From the NCBI RefSeq assembly GCF_013248975.1, contig NZ_JABRWH010000001.1:620001-684000 (forward strand): a DNA stretch of 64,000 nt, given 5' to 3'. Under the pieces are notes generated by a model, which was not told where the DNA came from, did no database searches, and saw nothing but the letters and a program-made list of their open reading frames with translations. How positions within the stretch are numbered: position 1 is the stretch's first letter; each line of letters begins with the position of its first letter. Positions 49,762 to 58,549 of this stretch are shown here, one piece after another. The stretch comes from Neobacillus endophyticus. Its GTDB lineage: Bacteria > Bacillota > Bacilli > Bacillales > Cytobacillaceae. Made by a program: the position numbers and the translations under genes.

Positions 49762-50976
49762 TTAATTTCTCTCCATTAGGTTTGCACCCAGGAATTTGAC
49801 AAAGATAATCGCGATGATGGCGACGCAAACGAACATGAGCATGACAATGATCGAGCCATAGCCAAAGTTTGTCTGGCCAAACATCACCTTATAAGCATAG
49901 ATGGACATGGTTTCGGTTTCGCCTCCAGGGCCGCCCCCTGTCAATACATAAACAAGGTCAAATACGCGGAAGGCATCCAGCATCCGGAATAACAAGGCAA
50001 CTAAAATCGATGGTTTTAACAGTGGCAATGTCACTTTAAAAAAGGTTTGAATTTTCGTTGCTCCGTCAATTGATGCCGCTTCATATAAATCTTTTGCTAT
50101 ATTTTGCAAGCCCGCTAACAATAATAAGGCCATATATGGGGTTGTTTTCCATACATCTGCTAAGATAGTAGAAGCCATTGCCCCCGGCCCGCTCAAGAGC
50201 AGATCTTGCGATTTATGAACCAAACCGACCGATTCAAAAAAGTGTGCGACAATTCCGCTGCTTCCATTGAAAAGATAGCTCCACATTAATGCTGCAACAG
50301 CTGTTGGGATCGCCCAAGGAATCAATGAGGTAGTACGAATCATCCCTTGTCCGAATATCGTTTTATTTAATACAAGTGCAAGGCCTAGCCCGAGAATAAG
50401 TTCAATAAAAACGGAAATAACGGTAAACACAGTCGTATTTCGTAAAGCAATTCCCACCCGGCTGTCCGTCAGCGCTTGCTTATATCCTTTCAAACCAATA
50501 AAGTTCGAAGGGACCACGCTGTTTTGCAAATCATTCACCAGTTTGGGCAGATCATTTTTATGGATTAGTTTATATTTTTGATTCAGTGATGTAACTAAAT
50601 CCTTAGCATCCTTGTGCAGCTGTTCAATTTTGGCTTTTTCCTGTTTACTGATTTTGATGACGTCTTTTTGATCTTTATACTTTTGATCCACAGCAGAAAG
50701 CTCTTTGTTTAGAGCAGCCACCTTGTCTTTATCCTGTGCATCCATTATATTTGGCAGATCCTCTTCCAAAAACATAGAGACATACATTTGCGTTTCATTG
50801 AACATGGACGTGTTAAATCTTTCACTAAGGTACAACCCAGCCTTTTGCTGGTCGTTTAAACGGTAATCAAAGAAAGTATAGGTGAAGGATTGCACCACCG
50901 GCCATACAGAAAATACGGCAATGAGCAATAATGTTGGAACGATAAACAACCATTCCTTAAACCCCATTTTTCGCAT
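49762..50976 (-). CDS. ABC sugar importer permease, MalF type, with an extra extracytoplasmic coiled coil
   Basis: This 404-residue protein is about 100 residues longer than usual Gram-positive sugar permeases. Helix 1 (FIVPTLLLIAVFSVWPVV) is followed by an insert of about 115 residues outside the membrane (about 45-160), rich in Lys, Asp, Gln and Leu and predicted to form a coiled coil (KVAALNKELSAVDQKYKDQK, KAKIEQLHKDAKDLVTSLNQ). The rest is a normal permease: FIGLKGYKQAL, six more helices and the EAA motif LYEAASIDGATKIQTFFKV. It works with the MalG-type partner, whose gene starts 12 bases after its stop. The insert may shape contact with the binding protein. Confidence 0.92.
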   Translation of the reverse strand: MRKMGFKEWLFIVPTLLLIAVFSVWPVVQSFTYTFFDYRLNDQQKAGLYLSERFNTSMFNETQMYVSMFLEEDLPNIMDAQDKDKVAALNKELSAVDQKYKDQKDVIKISKQEKAKIEQLHKDAKDLVTSLNQKYKLIHKNDLPKLVNDLQNSVVPSNFIGLKGYKQALTDSRVGIALRNTTVFTVISVFIELILGLGLALVLNKTIFGQGMIRTTSLIPWAIPTAVAALMWSYLFNGSSGIVAHFFESVGLVHKSQDLLLSGPGAMASTILADVWKTTPYMALLLLAGLQNIAKDLYEAASIDGATKIQTFFKVTLPLLKPSILVALLFRMLDAFRVFDLVYVLTGGGPGGETETMSIYAYKVMFGQTNFGYGSIIVMLMFVCVAIIAIIFVKFLGANLMERN

Positions 50977-51117
50977 GTTTTCACCTCTTCAGAGTTGAAT
51001 AGATTGAAAGAAAAAGGAGGCCTTATGATAACAGCCTCCCATATCATCACATTTTAAAATTATGGCTTTATTTGTTACTCTCCGTTCCAAACCAACAATG
51101 AGCTTTTTAGGAATCGA

Positions 51118-52383
51118 TTACTTGCCTTTAACAGCATCCTCAATGGTTTTGACTGCATCATCAATACCTGAACCAGAGCTTAAATATTTATGTGCCGCCA
51201 CTTGAATGGTATCAGAAGTTTTAGAGTATTCAGGTGAGACTGGTCTGGCAATAGTTGATGATAAAGCTTTTTGGAACCCAGGATAACTTAACAATGCATT
51301 CGCATTTTTCACTTCGTCATTATTAAGCAGGGCATTATATCCAGGTAAGTATCCACCCTGAATGGACATAACTTTTTGTCCATTTTCACCGGCAGCAAAT
51401 TTGATAAAGTCCCAAGCGCCATCTGCATGTTTAGAGTTTTTATTGATTCCTAAAAGCCATCCGCCAACAGAATCGCCATTAGGCAGTGGAGCAACGCCCA
51501 CTTGGTCAACAGTTACAGTAACACCGCTTTGTTTTCCTTTGATCATCCCAAATTCGTATGGCCAGTTACGAGCAAACACGGCATTTCCTTGGTTAAAGGC
51601 CGTGGCGGTTTCGCCTTCCATATAGTTAAGGAGATCTTTTGGTTCGAACGGAGCTTGTGTAAATTTATACATCGTTTCAAGTCCGCCTTTAACATCTTGA
51701 TATGATTTGGAGAACTCTGTAGCATTTACGGTTAGCCCTTCATATTGCTTGGATTGGTAGACAAAACCGTACTTTGTATTACTTTTGCCAGTATATTTTT
51801 GAGACATAGTATACAGATCGTTATACGTGTAATTGCCGCTTTCTAATTTAGCAGCATCGTCCTTGCTCACAATATCCTTGCGGTAATAAAGAATTCCTAA
51901 GTCAGGGAAGAAGGGAAGAGTATACTGTTTGCCTTCCAGATTGCCTGAAGCCATAGATCCTGCATTATAATCTGTCTTTTTCAAACCGTCTTTGTTCATT
52001 TGCAAATCAATTGGCTGCAAATATCCGGCTCCGGCAAATTCACCAGCCCAAACAACATCCATGGAAATAACATCATAGTCAGATGAGCCGCTTGATAAAG
52101 ACGTTAGAAGTTGATCATGCATTTGCGCGGAGTCGTTTGTCATTTGCGTCCATTCAACCTTGTATTTGTGCTGCTCCTGGTTGTATGCTTCAATTAATTT
52201 TTTAGTTGCAGGTGTGCTGTCAGCCTGTGCTGCAAACTTTAAAACAATTGGACTAGAGCTTCCATTGCTGTTGTCAGATGTTTTACTTTTATCACTGCTG
52301 GTACTGCTGCTGCATCCGGTAAGTGCAATGCTAGCCGCAAAAGAAAACGCTAACAATTTAGTAAACATTTTTTTTCTGTGCAT
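51118..52383 (-). CDS. Extracellular sugar-binding lipoprotein of an ABC importer
   Basis: This 421-residue protein has a lipoprotein signal: KLLAFSFAASIALTGC with lipobox LTGC, Cys near residue 23, then a Ser/Thr-rich linker. The mature part is a family 1 solute-binding fold (FAAQADSTPATKKLIEAYNQ, DVISMDVVWAGEFAGAGYL, GVAPLPNGDSVGGWLLGINK). The last motif is typical of maltodextrin and other alpha-glucoside binders. It is the first gene of the importer-phosphorylase operon, with a promoter at 52439-52468 and a divergent AraC-type regulator upstream. Confidence 0.93.
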   Translation of the reverse strand: MHRKKMFTKLLAFSFAASIALTGCSSSTSSDKSKTSDNSNGSSSPIVLKFAAQADSTPATKKLIEAYNQEQHKYKVEWTQMTNDSAQMHDQLLTSLSSGSSDYDVISMDVVWAGEFAGAGYLQPIDLQMNKDGLKKTDYNAGSMASGNLEGKQYTLPFFPDLGILYYRKDIVSKDDAAKLESGNYTYNDLYTMSQKYTGKSNTKYGFVYQSKQYEGLTVNATEFSKSYQDVKGGLETMYKFTQAPFEPKDLLNYMEGETATAFNQGNAVFARNWPYEFGMIKGKQSGVTVTVDQVGVAPLPNGDSVGGWLLGINKNSKHADGAWDFIKFAAGENGQKVMSIQGGYLPGYNALLNNDEVKNANALLSYPGFQKALSSTIARPVSPEYSKTSDTIQVAAHKYLSSGSGIDDAVKTIEDAVKGK

Positions 52384-52438
52384 TCTTTATTTGCCCCCTT
52401 AAGGTTGATACTTGAATTTTAGCCTCTTGAAAATTACA

Positions 52439-52468
52439 ATTATATTAAATAAATGATGTTTTTAACAA
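52439..52468 (-). promoter_or_regulatory. Promoter of the alpha-glucoside operon
   Basis: Minus strand: TTGTTA (52468-52463), 18-base spacer, perfect TATAAT (52444-52439). It sits in the 105-base gap shared with araC-type gene 52489. I see no clear cre site for CcpA here. Confidence 0.65.
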
Positions 52469-52488
52469 TTTTTTAAGGTGGAAATTGA

Positions 52489-53283
52489 ATGCAAATCAAA
52501 AATGAAAATATTAAACGATTTTTCGAGACACGTGCCGAAAATAATCTCAATTTCTACTATCATCCTTCATATACATTGGAGCAGCAATTGATGGACTGCA
52601 TTATTCGTTGTGACCATATGGGGGCAAAAGAGGTTTTGGATCAGATTAATAGTTTGGAAAGAGCCAAACTGTCTTCAGAACCGCTTCGCTCGTTGAAAAA
52701 TTCCTTGATTTGCTCCTGCACCTTATTTACTCGCGCTGTCATTCATGGCGGTGTATTACCCGAGGACGCGTTTAATCTGAGTGATGTGATGATCCGCCAA
52801 ATCGAGAAGACAGACTCAAGCAATGCCTTAAAAGAGCTTGAATATGAAATGGTGAACTGTTTTATTGATACATTAAAAAGTACGGAAAAACTGGAATACA
52901 ACCCGTTGGTGAACAAAGCGATTACTTATATTCACCGTGAAATTTTCAACGATGAATTATCACTTGAAAAAATTGCGGAATTTGCCGGTGTCCATCCAGC
53001 CTATTTATCAAAGATTTTTAAGGAATCGATCGGAGTCATTATTCCCGAATACATCAACCGTAAAAAGATTGAAGATTCCAAGTATTTTCTTCTTCACACC
53101 GACTCCCGACTAAGTGAAATTGCCCAAATGCTGGGATACTGCAATCAAAGTTATTATACTTCCTTATTTAAAAAATACACCGGAATGACACCACGACAAT
53201 ATAAAAGCAGCTTTCTTTCAAAATCGCAAGATATCACCCAAGAGCAGGCAGATTTCCAAAAAAGGACTAAAAACAACAATTAG
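52489..53283 (+). CDS. AraC-family transcriptional regulator
   Basis: This is a 264-residue regulator. The C-terminal 100 residues hold two helix-turn-helix motifs: LSLEKIAEFAGVHPAYLSKIFKE and LSEIAQMLGYCNQSYYTSLFKKYTGMTPRQY, the second being the AraC signature. The N-terminal 150 residues are helical and do not resemble a cupin; they recall the YesN/response-regulator group without a receiver. AAGGTGG precedes ATG 52489. It is transcribed away from the sugar importer operon, so it most likely controls that operon in response to the imported sugar or its phosphate. Confidence 0.92.
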   Translation: MQIKNENIKRFFETRAENNLNFYYHPSYTLEQQLMDCIIRCDHMGAKEVLDQINSLERAKLSSEPLRSLKNSLICSCTLFTRAVIHGGVLPEDAFNLSDVMIRQIEKTDSSNALKELEYEMVNCFIDTLKSTEKLEYNPLVNKAITYIHREIFNDELSLEKIAEFAGVHPAYLSKIFKESIGVIIPEYINRKKIEDSKYFLLHTDSRLSEIAQMLGYCNQSYYTSLFKKYTGMTPRQYKSSFLSKSQDITQEQADFQKRTKNNN

Positions 53284-53291
53284 GAAGGTAT

Positions 53292-53320
53292 AAAAAAAAA
53301 CGGCATTCCGCCGTTTTTTT
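53292..53320. terminator. Bidirectional terminator between araC-type gene and a microprotein gene
   Basis: AACGGC / GCCGTT with a 5-base loop, flanked by nine A on the left and seven T on the right. It serves the plus-strand AraC gene and, in the other direction, the minus-strand microprotein gene whose stop overlaps its edge. Confidence 0.9.
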
Positions 53321-53411
53321 ATTGTTCTTTCATCATTCTGACAAACATGTATGAAGTTGCGACCATTGCCGCTCCAAATAAACCAAGTACAATAATTAAC
53401 CCTGCTTCCAT
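53319..53411 (-). CDS. Predicted 30-residue single-pass membrane microprotein
   Basis: On the minus strand ATG 53411 is preceded by AAAAGGAG with an eight-base spacer and opens a 30-codon frame ending at TAA 53319. The peptide reads MEAGLIIVLGLFGAAMVATS followed by YMFVRMMKEQ: one hydrophobic helix with Glu at the front and a basic-charged tail, so probably N-out. A bidirectional terminator follows at once. A good ribosome binding site, membrane-like composition and own terminator support a real gene. It is smaller than usual annotation cut-offs. The function is unknown; small subunits of membrane complexes have this shape. Confidence 0.62.
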   Translation of the reverse strand: MEAGLIIVLGLFGAAMVATSYMFVRMMKEQ

Positions 53412-53562
53412 TGTTTTCACTCCTTTTTCCTTTTTATGGACTATATAATTGCGATACACATCAAGTAAGTTATACTAAAACAGCATTATTATAGCATTCT
53501 ATTGAAAGGAATTCTACGCATTAAATCATATTAACAACTTCAAAATAGTACTTTCCTGTTAA

Positions 53563-53596
53563 GGAAAAAAGGGCAAAGCGATAGCCTTACCCTTTT
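53563..53596 (-). terminator. Terminator of the cwlO-like gene
   Basis: AAAGGGTAAGGC / GCTTTGCCCTTT with a 4-base loop, followed on the minus strand by TTTCC. It lies seven bases past the stop. Confidence 0.85.
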
Positions 53597-53602
53597 ACAC
53601 TA

Positions 53603-54739
53603 CTAACGTAATACTCTAGCAGCACTTGAAAACTTTGCTGGATTATAGTTAGAAATTTTTACAACATCACCCGTTTCCGGTGATTGAATCCACTTTCCGC
53701 CGCCAATATACATACCAACGTGGTATGCAGGATCGCCTTTAAATACTAGATCTCCTGGCTGCACTTGGTCTGGAGAAATTCTAGTTCCGACATTCTGTTG
53801 GTCTGCTGCTACCCTTGGCAGATCCACTCCCACAGAACGGAAAACATACTGCATAAATCCAGAGCAATCAAAGCCGCTTGGCGTAGTACCGCCCCAAACA
53901 TAAGGTGTACCTAAAAATTGTTCAGCATACGCAATGACGCTACTTGCATCACCGGAATTACTTCCTGATACAGCAGTAAATGATGCGGAACTTGAAGCTT
54001 GCGATTGAGCTCGCTGCTGTGCTTGTTGTTGCGCCAAAGCTCTTTGTTCAGCAAGTCTTTTTTGAGCTGCAAGAGCTTCTTGTTTAGCTTTTTCTTCGGC
54101 CTGCTGTTGAGCGAGTTGCGTTTTTTGACTTTGCAAATTGTTTTTCGCTGATGCTAATTCTTTTTCAATTTCCTGTTTATCTGCTTCAATCTTTTTCTGC
54201 TCAGCCGCTAATTCATTCTGGCTCTGCTTTAGATTGTTTAATTCACTATGTAGCTTTTCTCCAGCAGTTTTCAGGGCTTGTTCTTTTTCATTTAATCCGT
54301 TCAGTAAGTCTGTGTCACTTTGAATAATTTGAGAAATCGCAGTAAAACGAGTTAAAAATTGAGATAGGTTATCTGATGAAAATAAAAGTTCAGCATATGT
54401 TATAACAGGCTGCTGTCCATCTTCTTGCATGCTTTTTAAACGAGCGGAATAAACCTCTTTGTGCGCGTCCAAATCTTTTTGTGCTTGTTCGATGTCAGAC
54501 TTTGTTTTTTCTATTTTTACTTTTTCAGCGCTAATCGCAGTGGACAATTTTTGGCTTTTATCCATTCCGATGATAATTTGGTTGTCCAATTTTTGAATCT
54601 TTGTTTCAAAATCATTGATTTGTCCTTGCGTCGCATTGATTTGATCTTGAGTTACCGTGCTGGCAAAAGTAGGGGTTGTTTGCATCATAGCAGCGATGAC
54701 TGCAACCGATACCGAATATTTTACAAATTTCTTCAACAT
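53603..54739 (-). CDS. cwlO: Peptidoglycan DL-endopeptidase, NlpC/P60 family (CwlO-like)
   Basis: This is a 378-residue secreted cell-wall hydrolase. A signal peptide spans about 1-26 (VAVIAAMMQTTPTFA-S). Residues 30-235 form a long coiled coil rich in Gln, Glu, Lys and Ala (DFETKIQKLDNQI, LAQQQAQQRAQSQ), as in CwlO, where it binds FtsEX. After a Ser-rich linker comes the NlpC/P60 domain (about 262-378) with catalytic Cys in SGFDCSGFMQYVF and His in YHVGMYIGGGKWIQSP. It cleaves the D-Glu to meso-Dap bond and supports lateral wall growth. A WalR-type box lies upstream at 54837-54853, matching the control of cwlO in B. subtilis. Confidence 0.92.
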   Translation of the reverse strand: MLKKFVKYSVSVAVIAAMMQTTPTFASTVTQDQINATQGQINDFETKIQKLDNQIIIGMDKSQKLSTAISAEKVKIEKTKSDIEQAQKDLDAHKEVYSARLKSMQEDGQQPVITYAELLFSSDNLSQFLTRFTAISQIIQSDTDLLNGLNEKEQALKTAGEKLHSELNNLKQSQNELAAEQKKIEADKQEIEKELASAKNNLQSQKTQLAQQQAEEKAKQEALAAQKRLAEQRALAQQQAQQRAQSQASSSASFTAVSGSNSGDASSVIAYAEQFLGTPYVWGGTTPSGFDCSGFMQYVFRSVGVDLPRVAADQQNVGTRISPDQVQPGDLVFKGDPAYHVGMYIGGGKWIQSPETGDVVKISNYNPAKFSSAARVLR

Positions 54740-54836
54740 AACAAAATCTCCTTTTGTTGCCTCTTAACTTTCCAGACTATTATTATATTTATAGTTTATA
54801 TTCATAGTTAACTAAATTCAATGAAACCGAGAATGA

Positions 54837-54853
54837 TGTAATATAAATGTAAT
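54837..54853 (+). promoter_or_regulatory. WalR (YycF) binding site upstream of cwlO
   Basis: TGTAAT-ATAAA-TGTAAT is an exact match to the WalR consensus TGTWAH-N5-TGTWAH. It lies about 100 bases before the cwlO start. WalRK controls wall hydrolases of this type, which supports the gene call. Confidence 0.75.
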
Positions 54854-54938
54854 ATTATGTTGAATAAACGGGCGTATAGTCGAATATTATTGGAACAATT
54901 GTAAAATAACGGATATAAACTCGAAATATTGTAATATA

Positions 54939-55031
54939 GAAAACTCGCCGACTGGCGAGCCCAGGGTGAAGAAGCGTAGTTTTCCTTATGCCTGATAGAA
55001 AAGTTATACTTTCGTATCGCCCTAAAAAAGC
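54939..55031. repeat. Copy B of a roughly 95-bp intergenic element
   Basis: The same ordered segments as copy A at 45387-45484, here with a better closing hairpin, CTCGCC-GACT-GGCGAG. Again it sits right behind (minus sense) the T-run of a terminator, here that of the CDF transporter. It lies about 200 bases upstream of cwlO. The rest of 54740-55061 holds only the WalR box and promoter region. Confidence 0.75.
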
Positions 55032-55053
55032 TAAAACCATTCAGGTTTTAGCT
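55024..55053 (-). terminator. Terminator of the CDF transporter gene
   Basis: AGCTAAAACC / GGTTTTAGCT with a 5-base loop, followed on the minus strand by TTTTTTAGGG. The T-run is shared with the end of repeat copy B. Confidence 0.88.
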
Positions 55054-55061
55054 AGAAAATG

Positions 55062-55979
55062 TTAATTGCACGTTCCATGCGGACTTGGACAGCCGTTTGC
55101 TTCTTTCTCCACTTGGATGGTGCTATGTTCGATGTCAAATTCATCATGAAGCATCTTTTGGGCGCGTAATAGAATATCATCATGTACACCGTCATTCAAA
55201 ATCGTAATATGACAGCTTAGGACAGGATAACCTGAGGTGATGGTCCAGATGTGCAGATCATGAACCTCTTTTACCATCGGAATTTTTCTTAGCGCTGCCT
55301 TCAGCTTATCCGTATCAATCTGTGCCGGTGCACCCTCCATTAAAATATGGAAGGAATCTTTTGTTACTCTCAAGCCGCTAACGATGATTAAGGCTGCAAC
55401 AATGACACTGACAATCGGATCAGCGATTGCCCAACCAAAAAACATAATCAATAGTGCAGCCACAATGGCCCCGAAAGAACCTAGCATATCTCCGATCACA
55501 TGGAGGAAGGCGCTTCTGACATTCAGATTTTCCTCTTTGTCCCCCTTCATCAATATCCATGCAGCCACAATATTCACAAGCAAACCAATAAACGAAATGA
55601 GCAGCATGCCTGAGCTTTGCACTTCTGGAGGAGCGAAAAAACGCTGAATTGCTTCATAAAAAATAATAGCCGATACGATGATTAGCAATAGCCCGTTCAA
55701 AGCGGCCACAATGATTTCAAAGCGTTTGAAACCGAAGGTGTTTTCTTGTGTGCCTTTTCTCTCTCCGAGCTTGATGGCATAGAAACTTAATCCAAGTGAA
55801 GCGGCATCACTTAACATATGACCGGCGTCAGACAAAACTGCCAAACTGTTAGTAACAAAACCGCCAATCACTTCTACAAACATAAATAGTGTGATTAAAA
55901 GAAACGAGCTGAATAATGCCTTCTTATTTCCTGTATGTGAGTGGCCATGAGAATGTCCATGATGGTGATGGTGACCCAT
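55062..55979 (-). CDS. czcD: Cation diffusion facilitator, zinc/cadmium/cobalt exporter (CzcD type)
   Basis: This 305-residue metal/proton antiporter has a His-rich N-terminus (HHHHHGHSHGHSH, residues 3-15) that probably gathers metal. Six helices follow, with the transport-site pairs in LSDAGHMLSDA (helix 2) and HVIGDMLGS (helix 5). The cytoplasmic domain begins at about residue 210 and ends in the unusual Cys/His tail NGCPSPHGTCN. It is adjacent to a P-type ATPase and its repressor, which suggests a metal-efflux cluster, but it has its own terminator and 117 bases separate it from the ATPase gene. Confidence 0.94.
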   Translation of the reverse strand: MGHHHHHGHSHGHSHTGNKKALFSSFLLITLFMFVEVIGGFVTNSLAVLSDAGHMLSDAASLGLSFYAIKLGERKGTQENTFGFKRFEIIVAALNGLLLIIVSAIIFYEAIQRFFAPPEVQSSGMLLISFIGLLVNIVAAWILMKGDKEENLNVRSAFLHVIGDMLGSFGAIVAALLIMFFGWAIADPIVSVIVAALIIVSGLRVTKDSFHILMEGAPAQIDTDKLKAALRKIPMVKEVHDLHIWTITSGYPVLSCHITILNDGVHDDILLRAQKMLHDEFDIEHSTIQVEKEANGCPSPHGTCN

Positions 55980-56096
55980 GATTATCCCCCTAAGAATCTG
56001 ATCTAGTTTATATCTATGTGTAAAGCGAAGAAGTCCTAATTATGGTTCATTTTTTCCTATAACGGCTTTTCGATACATGTTTTCCTTGTTACTCCC

Positions 56097-58148
56097 TTAC
56101 CGCAGCAGCCTAAGCCCATTCAGTGTGACAAGCAATGTGATGCCCATATCGGCAAAAATCGCAATCCATAGGGTAAGCCAGCCCGGTATGACTAAAAGAA
56201 GGGCCAGTAATTTAACAATTAACGAAAGCGAAATATTTTGTTTAATAATTCTTACTGTTTTGCGGCTTAAGTTAATGATAAACGGCAATTTGTTCAATTC
56301 ATCATTCATAAGTGCTATGTCTGCTGTCTCCAGGGCAGCATCTGTTCCAGCCTTCCCCATTGCAATTCCCACATCCGCCGCAGCAAGTGCAGGAGCATCG
56401 TTGACGCCGTCCCCAATCATGGCTGTTTTGCCATATGTTGATGACAATTTCTTTATAAAAGTCAATTTATCCTGTGGGAGAAGTTCTGCTGCTATATCGG
56501 TCACACCTGCTACATACCCAGCCGCCTCCGCAGCAGCTTCATGATCACCTGTCAATAAAACCGTTTGTTTTATTCCGAGCTGCTGCAATTTATATATGAC
56601 TGTTTTACTGCTTTCCCTAACTTCATCTGCCGCTGCAATTAAGGCAAGAATTTCTGTAGATGTTCCAACGATCATCACTGTTTTTCCCTGAGTTTTTAGT
56701 GAAGTGATATGTGTATGAACTTCAGCTGGAATTTCTTCGAATAACCTTGTATTCCCAATCCGGTACTCTATTCCATTTATTTTACCTATAATGCCCTTGC
56801 CGGTGATGGAAATGAATCCTTCTACTTGATCAACTGAATTGTCAGCTTTTTTCATAATGGCTGCTGCGAGTGGGTGCTGCGACTGCCTTTCCAATGCCGC
56901 CACTTTGGTAAACAGATGCTCATCATCGCTAAAATTGATAAAATCCGTTACGATTGGAGTTCCCTTTGTAAGTGTTCCAGTTTTATCAAAGGCGATCGCT
57001 TTTACAGCGGCCATTTCTTCTAAGAAATTTCCGCCTTTAATCAAGACACCTTGGCGGGCGGCATTCCCTATTGCCGTAACAATAGCCACCGGTGTTGATA
57101 TAACCAGGGCACATGGACATCCGACTACTAATACAGCAAGCCCTTCATATATCCACTTCTGCCATCCTCCTGTCAAAAAAAGCGGCGGAACAATGGCAAC
57201 AAGCACGGCAATCGCGATAATCACGGGCGTATAGTATTTAGCAAAGCGATCAACAAACTGCTGTGACTGGGCTTTTTCTGCCTGCGCTTCCTCTACCAAA
57301 TGAATGATTTTGGCGATCGTCGAATCTTCGCTCGACTTCATAACCTTTATTTTTAAAAATCCTTCTTCATTTAACGTCCCAGCAAACACTTCGTCTCCTG
57401 CGGCTTTTTCAACAGGAACAGCTTCTCCGGTGATGGCTGCTTGATTGACAGAGGAAGCTCCCTCAAGAACGATGCCATCCATGGCAAGCATTTGCCCTGG
57501 TTTGACAAGAATGATATCGCCGATTTCAATATCTTCTATTTTTAACATAAGCTCCGTACCGTTTCTGACCACAAGGGCTTCTGCCGGTTTCTTCTCTATA
57601 AGCGAGCGGATGGAGGCACGTGCTTTATCCATGGAAAATCCTTCAAGCACTTCACTGATGGCAAACAAAATCACCACCACTGCGCCTTCTTCCCATTGGC
57701 CAATAATAGCTGCACCTATAATGGCGATGGTCATCAACGTTTTCATATCAAACTCGAGCTGAATTAAATTCTTCAAGCCAGTTTGAAATAACGAAAATCC
57801 TCCTAGGATAATTGCACCAGCAAAGAGGATGTTCATATTAAAAATATAGCCTACCAAGAGCAACAATGCTGACAATACAAGATGGAAGTATCGCTTCCAA
57901 AGAGCCTCTTTTGGGGCAGGTATCAGCTGACCTTTTTCAGGAAATAGCGTTAATTTTTCAAATGCACCGGCATGGTGTAATTCATCTAAACTAGCAGTTC
58001 CATAGATTGTTAGTTTTGAAGCTCCGAAATTTACTTTTGCATCCACAACACCATCCAGATGCTGTACGTTTTTTTCGAACTTGGCAGCACAGTTTATGCA
58101 GGAAAAGCCCTGAACCCGGTAGACATGTTTTTCCACTGTATCACTCAC
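56097..58148 (-). CDS. cadA: Heavy-metal P-type ATPase (Zn/Cd/Pb exporter, CadA type)
   Basis: This 683-residue P1B ATPase exports divalent metals. The N-terminal metal-binding domain has GFSCINC (Cys17, Cys20). Transmembrane CPC is in [11 protein letters not shown], the phosphorylated Asp in [13 protein letters not shown], with the HP motif in SQHPLAAAI and hinge [22 protein letters not shown] (as [11 protein letters not shown]). CPC with the K in helix 7 and D in helix 8 fits the Zn/Cd/Pb class rather than copper. The start is GTG 58148, placed nine bases after AAGGAGG; it overlaps the repressor stop by eight bases, so both are coupled. Confidence 0.94.
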   Translation of the reverse strand: MSDTVEKHVYRVQGFSCINCAAKFEKNVQHLDGVVDAKVNFGASKLTIYGTASLDELHHAGAFEKLTLFPEKGQLIPAPKEALWKRYFHLVLSALLLLVGYIFNMNILFAGAIILGGFSLFQTGLKNLIQLEFDMKTLMTIAIIGAAIIGQWEEGAVVVILFAISEVLEGFSMDKARASIRSLIEKKPAEALVVRNGTELMLKIEDIEIGDIILVKPGQMLAMDGIVLEGASSVNQAAITGEAVPVEKAAGDEVFAGTLNEEGFLKIKVMKSSEDSTIAKIIHLVEEAQAEKAQSQQFVDRFAKYYTPVIIAIAVLVAIVPPLFLTGGWQKWIYEGLAVLVVGCPCALVISTPVAIVTAIGNAARQGVLIKGGNFLEEMAAVKAIAFDKTGTLTKGTPIVTDFINFSDDEHLFTKVAALERQSQHPLAAAIMKKADNSVDQVEGFISITGKGIIGKINGIEYRIGNTRLFEEIPAEVHTHITSLKTQGKTVMIVGTSTEILALIAAADEVRESSKTVIYKLQQLGIKQTVLLTGDHEAAAEAAGYVAGVTDIAAELLPQDKLTFIKKLSSTYGKTAMIGDGVNDAPALAAADVGIAMGKAGTDAALETADIALMNDELNKLPFIINLSRKTVRIIKQNISLSLIVKLLALLLVIPGWLTLWIAIFADMGITLLVTLNGLRLLR

Positions 58149-58512
58149 GGACGGACACCTCCTTCTGATGTGTGAAGGCAATATGAATTAATTGTTTAAC
58201 ATGATCGTCATCAAGGGAATAATAAACGAGCTTACCCTCTTTGCGATATTTGGCAAGACCAAGACCCTTTAAATGCCGAAGATGATGGGAAGCTGTGGCG
58301 GTTGTTGCCCCTACAATATAGGCAACATCATGAACGCAGAGTTCATCTTCAAGTGTCAGGGTGTAGGCAATTTTCAAGCGGGTTTCATCAGACAAGGCTT
58401 TAAACAACTTTGTCACTTCAAGAATGTGGCTGCTGTTTTCAAGCTGCTGTTGTATCTTGGCGGACCTTTCACTCTCCACACAGGTAATTTCGCAAATATC
58501 GCGTTCTTTCAT
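58141..58512 (-). CDS. cadC: CadC-like ArsR/SmtB-family metal-responsive repressor
   Basis: The protein has 123 residues from ATG 58512 (GAAGG upstream), with a winged helix-turn-helix: [17 protein letters not shown], then the recognition helix [19 protein letters not shown]. Metal ligands of the alpha3N site are Cys7 and Cys11 at the N-terminus and Cys59 in ELCVHD. In plasmid-type CadC the fourth ligand is Cys two residues later; here that position is His61. The longer frame would start inside the promoter. It represses its own cadA operon and perhaps the divergent DUF2071 gene, from two perfect inverted repeats at 58528-58574. Confidence 0.93.
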   Translation of the reverse strand: MKERDICEITCVESERSAKIQQQLENSSHILEVTKLFKALSDETRLKIAYTLTLEDELCVHDVAYIVGATTATASHHLRHLKGLGLAKYRKEGKLVYYSLDDDHVKQLIHIAFTHQKEVSVRE

Positions 58513-58527
58513 GTTGCCACCTTCTTT

Positions 58528-58547
58528 ATTCAAATGTTCGTTTGAAT
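58528..58547. promoter_or_regulatory. CadC operator O1
   Basis: Perfect inverted repeat ATTCAAA-TGTTCG-TTTGAAT, the TCAAA/TTTGA pattern bound by CadC-like repressors. It lies between the cadC start and its -10 box. Confidence 0.8.
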
Positions 58548-58549
58548 AT

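Noticed and set aside
54939..55031. Known riboswitch (for example c-di-AMP ydaO type) upstream of cwlO
   Set aside because: The conserved GGGGGAA/GGGGTGAA core of the ydaO class is missing, and the same element occurs behind csbA where no such gene follows.
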